Source of the DNA: an uncultured Spirochaetaceae bacterium
GTDB lineage: Bacteria; Spirochaetota; Spirochaetia; SZUA-6; Bin103
Length of the DNA: 16,975 bases
Reading direction: 5' to 3'
Assembly (NCBI GenBank): GCA_913043885.1
Contig: CAJWOB010000012.1
Coordinates: 1 to 16,975 of the forward strand
Shown: one piece after another, positions 7,097-14,420 of the stretch
How the letters are laid out: each line of letters begins with the position of its first letter
How positions within the stretch are numbered: position 1 is the stretch's first letter
Position numbers and translations under genes: made by a program
Notes under the pieces: model-generated
The model's database searches: none
Seen by the model: the letters and a program-made list of their open reading frames with translations, nothing else
Told to the model about the DNA's origin: nothing

Positions 7097-7455
7097 GCTC
7101 GCGGGTGCACCGCTACCCGGATGGACCGGATCTGTGTTGGAGAAGTCGTGGAGCGATGACGTCACGAGGTTTGGAGAGCGCTGTCGCGTGCAGTCTGGAG
7201 GGCAGCTAGCGGCACTCTGATGACCGTTGCGTTCATAGCCGTGTTGAGCCGACCTCAACCCAGCCAAGAGTGCTACCGGAAAGGACAACGGCTGAGGCGG
7301 AACCGCGTGAGCTTTGACGCTCCGACACAGGCCACGAATGATCCCTCCCTATACGGTGTATCAGGGCTCGGGCCGCGTGAGGCATGTCCGCGTGCGATCC
7401 TCAATTACGCTAAGTGCTAGCAATTCCCCGCGCTGCGCGGTATCTCACCCAGGGT
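7097..7455. other. Gene-poor stretch between tRNA and broken gene
   Basis: No convincing gene lies on either strand. The open frame that runs from the broken gene up to 7288 shows poor coding character. A short imperfect hairpin, CCCTATAC-GGT-GTATCAGGG, sits at about 7348-7367, and CCGCG-CTG-CGCGG at about 7428-7440 lies just downstream of the tRNA; neither has a T-run. A short plus-strand frame ending in GPQGLEPWT near 7496 is the familiar false ORF antisense to a tRNA. Confidence 0.5.
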
Positions 7456-7529
<74 letters not shown>

Positions 7530-7604
7530 CAGAGCGCGGCGGCGCGCCCTGGGCGTGAGGGTGGCGGCCGAGCGGAACCAGTGTCAACGTGGGCGGTGGA
7601 CCTG

Positions 7605-8885
7605 CTACGCCACCGGGGGCTGGCCTGGCAGCGGTGCCTCGAACGTCCGTAGCGCGCGCAGTCGTTCGACCAGCGGCGGATGCGAGTAGTGGTAGGCGCT
7701 GTACCACGGATGCGGGGCGGTGTCGCTGAGGTTGTCGCGCGCCAGCTGTAGCAGCGCGCCGGTCATCTCCTCGTGGCCGGCCATGGCGGCGGCGGCGAAT
7801 CGGTCGGCGTCGAACTCCTGGCGGCGCGACCAACCCGACAGCAGCGGGTTGAACACGAACAACAGCGCGGGGAGCGCCAGCTGGACCACCACCAGCAACG
7901 CGGCGGTGCCATCGCCGCTGGAGGCGAAGCCCAACGCCTGGTAGAGCGGGTCGAAGTGCAACAGGCGTCCGAGCACCCAGAACGCCACCAACAGGAGCAG
8001 CAGCGATACGCCCAGCCGCTTGCTGACGTGGCGCCGCTTCTGATGCCCTATTTCGTGGGCAAGCACCGCCGCCAGCTGACCCTCGTCGAGTTGCTCGACA
8101 AGGGTGTCGAACAGCACCACGCGCTTGGCGCGCCCGAGTCCGGCGAAGTAGGCGTTACTGTGGCGCGAGCGCCGGCTGCCGTCCATCACCTGCAGATCGC
8201 GTACGCGGAAGTCTAGCCGGGTAGCCAGCGTCTCGAGGCGCTCGCGCAGGCTCGACGGCGGCAGGGGGGTGAACTTGTTGAAGATCGGAGCGATCAGCGT
8301 GGGATACACCGCGCTCACCATCAGCTGAAACGCGCCAACCAGGGCGAACGCGTACAGCCACCACAGCTCTCCGCCGCGATCGACCAGCACGAACACGGCC
8401 AGCAGTAGCGGGACGCCCAGCACGATGCCCAGCGCCGTCCCTTTGATCAGATCGGCCAGCAGTGTCCGCCACGTCATGGTGTTGAATCCGAATCTGCGCT
8501 CGATGCCGAACACGCGGTACAGCCCAAACGGCAGCCCGATGAGCGTGGACGCCGTCGACAGCGCGCCGATGAACAACAGGCCGTGCAGGTAGGGCGACAG
8601 CCCCAGACCGTGAAGAAGATCGTGCAGCCAGCCGAGTCCGCCGCTGACCACCAGCGCGACGGTGACGGCCACCCGGGTCCAACGAGAGGGGAGGCCTACC
8701 AGCCCACGGGCGCGCTGGTAGGTCCGCATGCGGGCGTGGGTTGCTCCGTCGAGGCGGTCACCGAGCTCATCCGGTGGGCGACTCCTGCCGTGGCCGAGGT
8801 TGAGCACGTCGAGGACGGTCTCCCATACGTGATTGGCGAGGAATAACAGCAACCAGAGCGCAAGTAGGAGCGATGCTGAGGCCAT
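7605..8885 (-). CDS. Ste24/HtpX-like M48 membrane metalloprotease
   Basis: 426 residues, the usual length for bacterial Ste24-like M48 peptidases. The zinc site is HEIGH (277-281) in VLAHEIGHQKRRH, with the third ligand probably Glu357 in SRRQEFDADRFA. Several hydrophobic segments lie before and after it (about 5-20, 71-90, 101-120, 150-170, 176-195, 292-306, 329-347), and conserved parts such as LPFGLYRVFGIERRFGFN and AYFAGLGRAKRVVLFDTL match the family. It is an integral inner-membrane enzyme. Relatives cleave misfolded membrane proteins or, in eukaryotes, CAAX-processed proteins; prenylation is not expected here, so quality control is the likelier job. ATG 8885 gives a natural N-terminus with an immediate hydrophobic helix, although the ribosome site is weak. 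The upstream gene diverges (GGDEF protein, 8981). Confidence 0.93.
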   Translation of the reverse strand: MASASLLLALWLLLFLANHVWETVLDVLNLGHGRSRPPDELGDRLDGATHARMRTYQRARGLVGLPSRWTRVAVTVALVVSGGLGWLHDLLHGLGLSPYLHGLLFIGALSTASTLIGLPFGLYRVFGIERRFGFNTMTWRTLLADLIKGTALGIVLGVPLLLAVFVLVDRGGELWWLYAFALVGAFQLMVSAVYPTLIAPIFNKFTPLPPSSLRERLETLATRLDFRVRDLQVMDGSRRSRHSNAYFAGLGRAKRVVLFDTLVEQLDEGQLAAVLAHEIGHQKRRHVSKRLGVSLLLLLVAFWVLGRLLHFDPLYQALGFASSGDGTAALLVVVQLALPALLFVFNPLLSGWSRRQEFDADRFAAAAMAGHEEMTGALLQLARDNLSDTAPHPWYSAYHYSHPPLVERLRALRTFEAPLPGQPPVA

Positions 8886-8980
8886 TGACAGGTTGTCGCC
8901 GCCAGACCGGCACCCTACAGTCGGCGGCGACCCACTGCTGCCCGGTCCGCGGAGTCCTAACTAGACGTGGAACTTCACGC

Positions 8981-9502
8981 ATGCGCAAGCTGATCGGTCG
9001 TCTCTTCGGCTTCCACGCGGAGCTCGCCGAGCTACAGGAGCAGATTCGGGAGCTGCAGTGGGACCGGCCACTCGGCATGCTGACCCGCGGCGCCTTCATC
9101 CAGCACTGCGCCGTCATGCCTCGCGGCGTCCGCAACATCGCCTTCATCGAGCTCGACGCCATCAACGTTCTCAACGATCGGTACGGCTATACCGAGGTCG
9201 ACGATCGCGTCCGAGCGACGTTTTCCGTCCCATTTCGCCGCTCCGATATCGTCGCGCGCTGGTACTCCGGTGACGAGATCGTCATTCTGTTCGATTCGGA
9301 CCGCCAGGGCGCCGAGCGCAAGCTGCGCGAGCTGGCCGAGTCGGCGAGCGCGAATGGCCTCAGCTTTCAGGTATCGCAGGGTGAGTGGGAGGTGGGCCAG
9401 CAGGCTATCGAAGACGCGGTGGCCATCCTCTCCAAGGCCATGGCCGGGCAGAAGCGTCGCAACAAGCGGCGGGCAGATCGGCATCGGCCATCAGTCGGCT
9501 GA
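8981..9502 (+). CDS. Short GGDEF-family protein with degenerate signature
   Basis: 173 residues. A short amphipathic, probably coiled-coil N-terminus (about 8-27) leads directly into a GGDEF-like domain: RPLGMLTRGAFIQHC, then FIELDAINVLNDRYGY, then DIVARWYSGDEIVILF. Active diguanylate cyclases read DxDxFKxxND and GG(D/E)EF. Here the first metal-binding Asp is Glu57, Phe-Lys is Ile-Asn, and the signature is SGDEI (96-100) with one extra residue before it. An inhibitory-site-like RxxD (R86-D89) is retained. SGDEF variants can be active, but with these combined changes a c-di-GMP-binding or purely regulatory role is as likely as synthesis. The C-terminus is Lys/Arg-rich (about 158-168). ATG 8981 is the only sensible start, since the upstream extension is not domain-like. 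The end overlaps the convergent MATE gene by 12 bases. Confidence 0.8.
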   Translation: MRKLIGRLFGFHAELAELQEQIRELQWDRPLGMLTRGAFIQHCAVMPRGVRNIAFIELDAINVLNDRYGYTEVDDRVRATFSVPFRRSDIVARWYSGDEIVILFDSDRQGAERKLRELAESASANGLSFQVSQGEWEVGQQAIEDAVAILSKAMAGQKRRNKRRADRHRPSVG

Positions 9503-10882
9503 GCCGCTACCTAGTGCGGTGAACCGCAGCGTCCGCAGGTGGTGGCGTACCCACGGCCATGCGACAAGGATCCCAGCGACGTTGCCCACCATCACTGCGT
9601 AGTACACGCCACGCATCTCCAGCTGCCCCAGCCGCACCAGCGCGAACGAAAGTGGCACCGACAGCAGCCCAGCCCGAACCACCGTGATGCTCAGCCCGGG
9701 GAGGGGTCGGCCGGTGGCCATGAACGTGGAGGCCGCCACCATCGAGCCGACGCTTCCGAGCGTGGTGAAGGCGATGTGCCGCACTTGCGTTACCGCCGCA
9801 TCGACCACAGACGGTAGCTCGGAGAACAGTGAGAACAGCGGCCTGGCCAGCGCGATATACCCGCCGGCGAGGACCACCAGGGCGGCACCCGCGACGGCAC
9901 TGTTGACCAGATGGGCATTGCGGACGCGCTCGAGCTGCGCTCTGCCGTAGTTCTGGCCCACGATACTGACCGTTGCGGCGGACATCGCCATGCCCGGCAG
10001 GATGAGCAGCTGGTCCACGCGCCCCACCATGGTCCATGCGGTCATCGACGCCTCGCTGATGGAGCCGACCAGGTTGTTGAGGAAGACCACGCTAATCGAG
10101 ATAGACAGCATGCCGAGGCTCTGCGGCAGCCCGATGCGCGCTATGTGGCCTATCAGCGCCGTCCGGATGCGGCGCGGATGGATATGGAGTGGCACGGTGG
10201 TCTTGCCCGTGCCGAACAGAGCGAGGACCAGGACGCCCGAGCAGGCGATTGACGCGGTGGTGGCCCAGCCGGCGCCGGCCACACCCCAGCCGAAGGTGAA
10301 GATGAACAGCGGGTCCAGGCCGATGTTGACCACGGTAGTCGTCACCATCACGGCGGCTACGTAGCGGTTGCGACCCTCGCCCTGCATCACCCCGACCAGG
10401 GTCTGGCCCACCAGCATCAGTCCCAGCCCTGGCAGGAGCGCACGCAGATACTCGCTACCGCTTGCCAGCGCCGCCGCACTCAGCCGATCGCCGGCAAGGG
10501 TCTCCAAGATGCGCTCGCCAAATAGGAACCCGGCGACCACCGCGGCCAGCGCGAGCGAGCTGGAGAGGCTGAGACCGGTAGCGGCGGCGCTCTCGATCGC
10601 ATCGTCGTTGCGCTCGCCGATGGCCCGCGAGACCAGCGTGCTCACACCGACGCCGATGCCGGTTCCGAGGGCAAGGAACAGGAAGAACAGCGGGAAGATG
10701 AGTCCCGCCCCGGCCAGCAGCGCGGTATCGGTCGGGTCGATCTGTGCGATGAAGAGGGTGTCGACGAAGGTGTAGAGCAGCTGGAATACGCTGCCAAGGG
10801 CGATCGGCAACCCGAGACGCACTGCCACCGGCAGCAGTGGCCCGTCGAGGATGCCGCGAACCTCGGCGGCCCCGCCGCGCAC
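9491..10882 (-). CDS. MATE family multidrug/toxin exporter
   Basis: About 463 residues with twelve or so hydrophobic segments, the length and layout of MATE (multi antimicrobial extrusion) transporters. Typical parts are LPIALGSVFQLLYTFVDTLF at the N-terminus, GVGVSTLVSRAIGERN in the first half, and AMSAATVSIVGQNYGRAQ at the equivalent place of the second half, reflecting the internal duplication. Such proteins swap Na+ or H+ for cationic drugs or metabolites across the inner membrane; the substrate cannot be read from sequence. I set the start at GTG 10880-10882 because AGGGAG lies eight bases upstream; the GTG at 10889-10891 would add three residues, but the same motif is too close to it. 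The gene diverges from the HtrA-like gene over about 60 bases and its end overlaps the GGDEF gene. Confidence 0.93.
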   Translation of the reverse strand: MRGGAAEVRGILDGPLLPVAVRLGLPIALGSVFQLLYTFVDTLFIAQIDPTDTALLAGAGLIFPLFFLFLALGTGIGVGVSTLVSRAIGERNDDAIESAAATGLSLSSSLALAAVVAGFLFGERILETLAGDRLSAAALASGSEYLRALLPGLGLMLVGQTLVGVMQGEGRNRYVAAVMVTTTVVNIGLDPLFIFTFGWGVAGAGWATTASIACSGVLVLALFGTGKTTVPLHIHPRRIRTALIGHIARIGLPQSLGMLSISISVVFLNNLVGSISEASMTAWTMVGRVDQLLILPGMAMSAATVSIVGQNYGRAQLERVRNAHLVNSAVAGAALVVLAGGYIALARPLFSLFSELPSVVDAAVTQVRHIAFTTLGSVGSMVAASTFMATGRPLPGLSITVVRAGLLSVPLSFALVRLGQLEMRGVYYAVMVGNVAGILVAWPWVRHHLRTLRFTALGSGSAD

Positions 10883-10941
10883 TAGCGACACTCCCTTGAC
10901 CGACGTGTGCCCGCCTGGGCGGTGGCCGCTGTTACGGCACT

Positions 10942-11940
10942 ATGCGCACCTTCTTCGCGCGTATGGCGGACCTGGATCCTCGACTCGACCCCTATTCCCG
11001 CTCGGTGATGCAGGCGGTGGCTGCGGTTAGCCCCGCGGTGGTCAATCTTGAGGTAAGTGGACGGCGCCCCACTTCCGGTGGCGACCGTCGCCGCAGGCAG
11101 GCGCCCGGCGACGGCGCCGGGTCTGGCTTCATCTTCACCCCCGATGGCTTCATCCTGACCAACAGCCACGTGGTGCGGGGTGCCCGCCGCGTGGTGGCCA
11201 CCCTCGGCGACGGTAGCCAGCACGAGGCGGAGGTAATCGGGGATGATCCCGACACCGACCTGGCTGTGGTACGCATTCATGCCGACGACCTTACCGCTGC
11301 ACCGCTCGGTGACTCTTCTGGAGTGCATGTGGGGCAGCTGGTGGTGGCGATCGGCAACCCCCACGGCTTTCAACACACCGTTACCGCGGGGGTGGTGAGC
11401 GCGCTCGGTCGGACCCTCCGCTCCCAGGCGGGGCGGCAGATCGAGGACGTCATCCAGACCGATGCGCCGCTGAATCCGGGTAACTCCAGCGCCCCCTTGG
11501 TAAGCTTGCTTGGCGAGGTGATCGGCGTCAATACAGCCATGATCCTCCCCGCCCAGGGAATCTGCTTCGCCACGTCTATCAATACCGCCAAGCACGTCAC
11601 GGTGCATCTGATTCGCGACGGTCGCATCCGCCGCAGTGTGATCGGCATCGGCGCCCAGAACGTACCCCTGTCGCGGCGCCTGGCGCGACGTCACCAACTG
11701 ACCGGTGACTCGGGAGTGATGGTGGAGAGTGTGGAGTCCGGTGGTGCCGCGCAGCGGGCCGGCCTGCAGCGCGGCGACGTTATCCTCGTCCTCGACGGGC
11801 GGCCGGTGGGAGGCATCGATGAGCTGCATAAGCTGCTCGACCATGAGATGGTGGGCGCGGACACCAGCGTGGTAGTGATCCGCCGAGCACGCAAACTGGA
11901 ATTACCCATCGTACCGCGAGAGCGGCAGGAGGCGGCCTGA
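10942..11940 (+). CDS. HtrA/DegP-like serine protease with one PDZ domain, no signal peptide
   Basis: 332 residues. The chymotrypsin-fold protease domain (about 20-225) keeps the triad: His76 in ILTNSHVV, Asp106 in DTDLAVVRI, and Ser182 in DAPLNPGNSSAPLV. A single PDZ domain (about 232-325: SGVMVESVESGGAAQRAG, then LQRGDVILVLDGRPV) completes the usual DegS/HtrA layout. Two things are unusual. There is no signal peptide or membrane anchor at the N-terminus (MRTFFARMADLDPRLD), so the enzyme looks cytoplasmic. The residues after the nucleophile are Ser-Ala instead of the near-invariant Gly-Gly, which may affect the oxyanion hole. ATG 10963 is a possible alternative start. The stop overlaps the next start by one base (TGATG), so the YtxJ-like gene is translationally coupled. 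Proteolysis or PDZ-based binding of damaged proteins is the likely role. Confidence 0.9.
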   Translation: MRTFFARMADLDPRLDPYSRSVMQAVAAVSPAVVNLEVSGRRPTSGGDRRRRQAPGDGAGSGFIFTPDGFILTNSHVVRGARRVVATLGDGSQHEAEVIGDDPDTDLAVVRIHADDLTAAPLGDSSGVHVGQLVVAIGNPHGFQHTVTAGVVSALGRTLRSQAGRQIEDVIQTDAPLNPGNSSAPLVSLLGEVIGVNTAMILPAQGICFATSINTAKHVTVHLIRDGRIRRSVIGIGAQNVPLSRRLARRHQLTGDSGVMVESVESGGAAQRAGLQRGDVILVLDGRPVGGIDELHKLLDHEMVGADTSVVVIRRARKLELPIVPRERQEAA

Positions 11941-12296
11941 TGGGCGTGTGGTCGCGCAAGCATGGTCGCCCGGCGGACGGTGCGCCGGCCGCTGCGTCGG
12001 AGCAGCCGGAAGCCGGAATCGTGCCGATGACCTCTGAAGAGGTCGACGACGATTGCTACATATTCAAGCACTCCACGACCTGCCCGATTTCCGCTGCCGC
12101 CGCGGACGTGGTGAGGCGCCACTCCTGGCAGGCGCCGCTGTACTGGGTAAACGTGATCGAGCAGCGGCCGCTGTCCAACCGGGTGGCCGAGCGCTACGGC
12201 GTGCGCCACGAGTCCCCGCAGTTGCTCAAGATCAGCAACGGCGTGGCGGAGGCGGCGTGGAGTCACTTCGACATCACCGCCGACGCAATTACCTGA
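11940..12296 (+). CDS. ytxJ: YtxJ-family (DUF2847) bacillithiol-type monothiol redox protein
   Basis: 118 residues in a thioredoxin-like family. The core FKHSTTCPIS (42-51) holds a single Cys48 where thioredoxins have Cys-x-x-Cys, and RYGVRHESPQLLKISNG (85-101) holds the cis-proline (Pro93) and the strongly conserved VRHESPQ of YtxJ. In Firmicutes this family is assigned to the bacillithiol system, probably removing bacillithiol from S-thiolated proteins. Residues 1-30 are an extra Ala/Pro-rich segment; Met30 would give a product closer to the family length. I keep ATG 11940 because it overlaps the HtrA-like stop (TGATG), the arrangement of a coupled pair. It is cytoplasmic. No bacillithiol synthesis gene (bshA, bshB or bshC) lies in the window, so the thiol actually used here is not known. 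Confidence 0.85.
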   Translation: MGVWSRKHGRPADGAPAAASEQPEAGIVPMTSEEVDDDCYIFKHSTTCPISAAAADVVRRHSWQAPLYWVNVIEQRPLSNRVAERYGVRHESPQLLKISNGVAEAAWSHFDITADAIT

Positions 12297-12310
12297 CGCG
12301 CTGAGCTCAT

Positions 12311-12324
12311 CCCCGCCGCCGGGG
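12311..12324. terminator. Weak hairpin between convergent genes
   Basis: CCCCG-CCGC-CGGGG lies in the 42-base gap between the YtxJ-like gene (plus) and the pentonate dehydratase gene (minus). A two-way terminator would be expected here, but no T-run follows on either strand and the stem is only five pairs. Confidence 0.3.
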
Positions 12325-12338
12325 TGCGTCGGGGACGG

Positions 12339-14414
12339 TCACGCTGTGCCGCCGGGAGCACCGTCGGCTCCCGCTCGTAGGCCGGCCTCGAGTACCTCCG
12401 CGATGCGCTGCGGATCGTAGACCGCCCCCGCCCAGGTACCGCCACTCGCCGCCTGTAGCGCCGCCCACAGCCTGGTGTCCGCCGGCAGCGCGGCGTTCGC
12501 CGCTAGCCCTGGATGCGGCGCGCGACCGCCAAGCACCTCCGCGGCAGCCTCGGGGGTAAGCTCGCCCTCGGCCTCGGTGGCCACGAGGTCGACGCTGCCG
12601 GTGAGCTCGTTGCGGTCGACGACGATGGCCACGGTGTCGCCGTCGCGGAGGCGTCCCAGCGGCCCGCCGGCGAGCGCCTCTGGCCCAATGTGACCGATGC
12701 AAGCGCCGGTGGAGACTCCGGAGAAACGGGCGTCGGTCAACACCGGCACGGTCTTGCCCCACGGCAGGTACTTGAGGGCGGAGGTGATCTGGTAGATTTC
12801 CTCCATGCCGGTGCCGGCCGGGCCGATGCCTGCCAACACCAACACCTCCCCTGGGGTCAAGGGCGACACGCCGCCGGCGCGCGCGTCTGGGTCTTCGCCC
12901 TCTCCAGCCTTGATTGCGGCCACTGCGCTCGCCTCGCTGGTGAACAGGCGAACACGGCCATGGTGGCGATACACACCGTCCGCATCGACCACCGACCGGT
13001 CGATGGCGGTGGCCTTGATGACCGCGCCTTCGGGAGCGACGTTGCCGACCGGGAAGACGACGGTGGAGGTGAGGCCGGTGGCGACCGCCCGGTCTCGGTC
13101 CATGACGACCGCGTCGGGGTCGGTGCCGGCGCCGGCGAGCGCGTCGCGACACTCGCGTCGCCGGCGCGAGTCGCGCCAACCGTCCAGCACGGCATCCAGC
13201 GTCAGCCCGGTGACAGTGGTGGCGTCGGTGTTGAGCAGCCCGGCATCGCGTAGGTGCAGCATCACTTCTGGCACGCCGCCAGCCGCGAACACATCCACCG
13301 TCGGGTGGTTACGCGGCCCGTTGGGAAGCGCGTCCACCAAACGCGGGGTAGCGCGGTTGATGCGAGTCCAGTCCGAGACGCTGGGTGGTGCCAGTCCCGC
13401 TGCGTGGGCGATGGCTGGGATGTGGAGGAGCAGATTGGTGGAGCCACCGAAAGCGGCATGCACCACCATGGCATTGTCCAGAGCGGCAGAAGACAGCACC
13501 CGCCGGCCGGGGAGGCCGTCGGCCGCACACCGCAGCAGCGCGTGCGCGGAACGGGCTGCCAGGTCCAGCCACACCGGCTCTCCGGATGGCGCTAGTGCGG
13601 CATGGGGCAGCGTGAGGCCAAGGGCCTCGGCCACCACCTGCGTGCTCGCCGCGGTACCCATGAACTGACAGCCGCCGCCAGCGCTACCACACGCCTTGCA
13701 GCCCATCTCGGCGGCATGCTCGACGGAGATCATGCCGTGGGAGTAGCGGGCGCCGATGCTCTGTACCATGCCGGTATCCTCGGCGCCTGCCACCGGGAGA
13801 GTGCTGCCGCCGGGCACCACCACCACCGGGTCGTCGGGCAGCCCGGCCAGCGCCAGGAGCACCGCCGGCAGACCTTTGTCACAGGTGCCGATACCCATCA
13901 CCCCGCTGCGCGTGGGGAGTGAGCGGGCGATGCGGCGCATCACCATGGCGGCGTCGTTGCGGTAGGGGAGGCTGTCCATCATCCCCGGGGTGCCCTGCGA
14001 GCGGCCGTCGCAGGGGTCGGTGCAGGCGGCGGCAAACGGCAGGCAGCCGTTCTGCCGCAGCGTGCGCGCCGCCTCCTCCACCAGGAGGCCCACCTCCCAG
14101 TGGCCGGTGTGGAGCCCCAGCGCGATAGGGGTGCCGTCGGGGGCGCGCACGCCACCCTGCGTGGAGAGGATCATGAACGACGGCCGCGTGGTCTCGTCGG
14201 CGGGAAGACCCATGGCGACGTTGTGGGTAAGGCCGAATAGGTTGCCACTCGGCTCCTCGCGCAGCATGTGGTCGGTAAGCGGCAGGCGGCCGTCGGGTGG
14301 GGTTCCGGTCAGGCGAAACGCGGGGGTGCCGGCCTCGGGATCGAAGCCGAGCAGCTGCGCATCGGACACCGGCTCCCAGCGAGCTTCCTGCCAGGGTGCA
14401 GTGGAGGGTCCCAC
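12339..14414 (-). CDS. yjhG: Pentonate (D-xylonate-type) dehydratase, YjhG/YagF group of the IlvD/Edd family
   Basis: 691 residues. The sequence follows E. coli YjhG/YagF closely: PLTDHMLREEPSGNLFGLTHN, TDPCDGRSQGTPGMMDSLPY, GTCDKGLPAV, GCKACGSAGGGCQFMGTAAS, VHAAFGGSTNLLLHIPAIAH, TDARFSGVSTGACIGHIGPE. Iron-sulfur and active-site cysteines are present (Cys135, Cys178, with Cys239, Cys242 and Cys249 nearby). The enzyme removes water from D-xylonate or a similar sugar acid to give 2-keto-3-deoxy-pentonate, in the cytoplasm. A C-terminal extension of some 40 residues (Ala/Gly-rich, LWAALQAASGGTWAGAVYD) follows the conserved end. Start GTG 14414 lies six bases after the aldehyde dehydrogenase stop, with a weak AGGCG site. 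It is third in a minus-strand operon whose other two enzymes take the product on to 2-oxoglutarate, which supports a pentonate substrate. Confidence 0.93.
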   Translation of the reverse strand: MGPSTAPWQEARWEPVSDAQLLGFDPEAGTPAFRLTGTPPDGRLPLTDHMLREEPSGNLFGLTHNVAMGLPADETTRPSFMILSTQGGVRAPDGTPIALGLHTGHWEVGLLVEEAARTLRQNGCLPFAAACTDPCDGRSQGTPGMMDSLPYRNDAAMVMRRIARSLPTRSGVMGIGTCDKGLPAVLLALAGLPDDPVVVVPGGSTLPVAGAEDTGMVQSIGARYSHGMISVEHAAEMGCKACGSAGGGCQFMGTAASTQVVAEALGLTLPHAALAPSGEPVWLDLAARSAHALLRCAADGLPGRRVLSSAALDNAMVVHAAFGGSTNLLLHIPAIAHAAGLAPPSVSDWTRINRATPRLVDALPNGPRNHPTVDVFAAGGVPEVMLHLRDAGLLNTDATTVTGLTLDAVLDGWRDSRRRRECRDALAGAGTDPDAVVMDRDRAVATGLTSTVVFPVGNVAPEGAVIKATAIDRSVVDADGVYRHHGRVRLFTSEASAVAAIKAGEGEDPDARAGGVSPLTPGEVLVLAGIGPAGTGMEEIYQITSALKYLPWGKTVPVLTDARFSGVSTGACIGHIGPEALAGGPLGRLRDGDTVAIVVDRNELTGSVDLVATEAEGELTPEAAAEVLGGRAPHPGLAANAALPADTRLWAALQAASGGTWAGAVYDPQRIAEVLEAGLRAGADGAPGGTA

Positions 14415-14420
14415 GTTCGC

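Noticed and set aside
7428..7440. CCGCG-CTG-CGCGG as terminator of the tRNA
   Set aside because: The stem is short and no T-run follows on the minus strand; not called as a terminator.
10882..11844. Minus-strand 320-codon ORF opposite the HtrA-like gene
   Set aside because: It is antisense to a gene with an intact catalytic triad and PDZ domain; His-rich shadow composition and no ribosome site.
12307..13179. Arg/Gly-rich 290-codon minus-strand ORF
   Set aside because: It is an out-of-frame shadow of the pentonate dehydratase gene, with an improbable composition.
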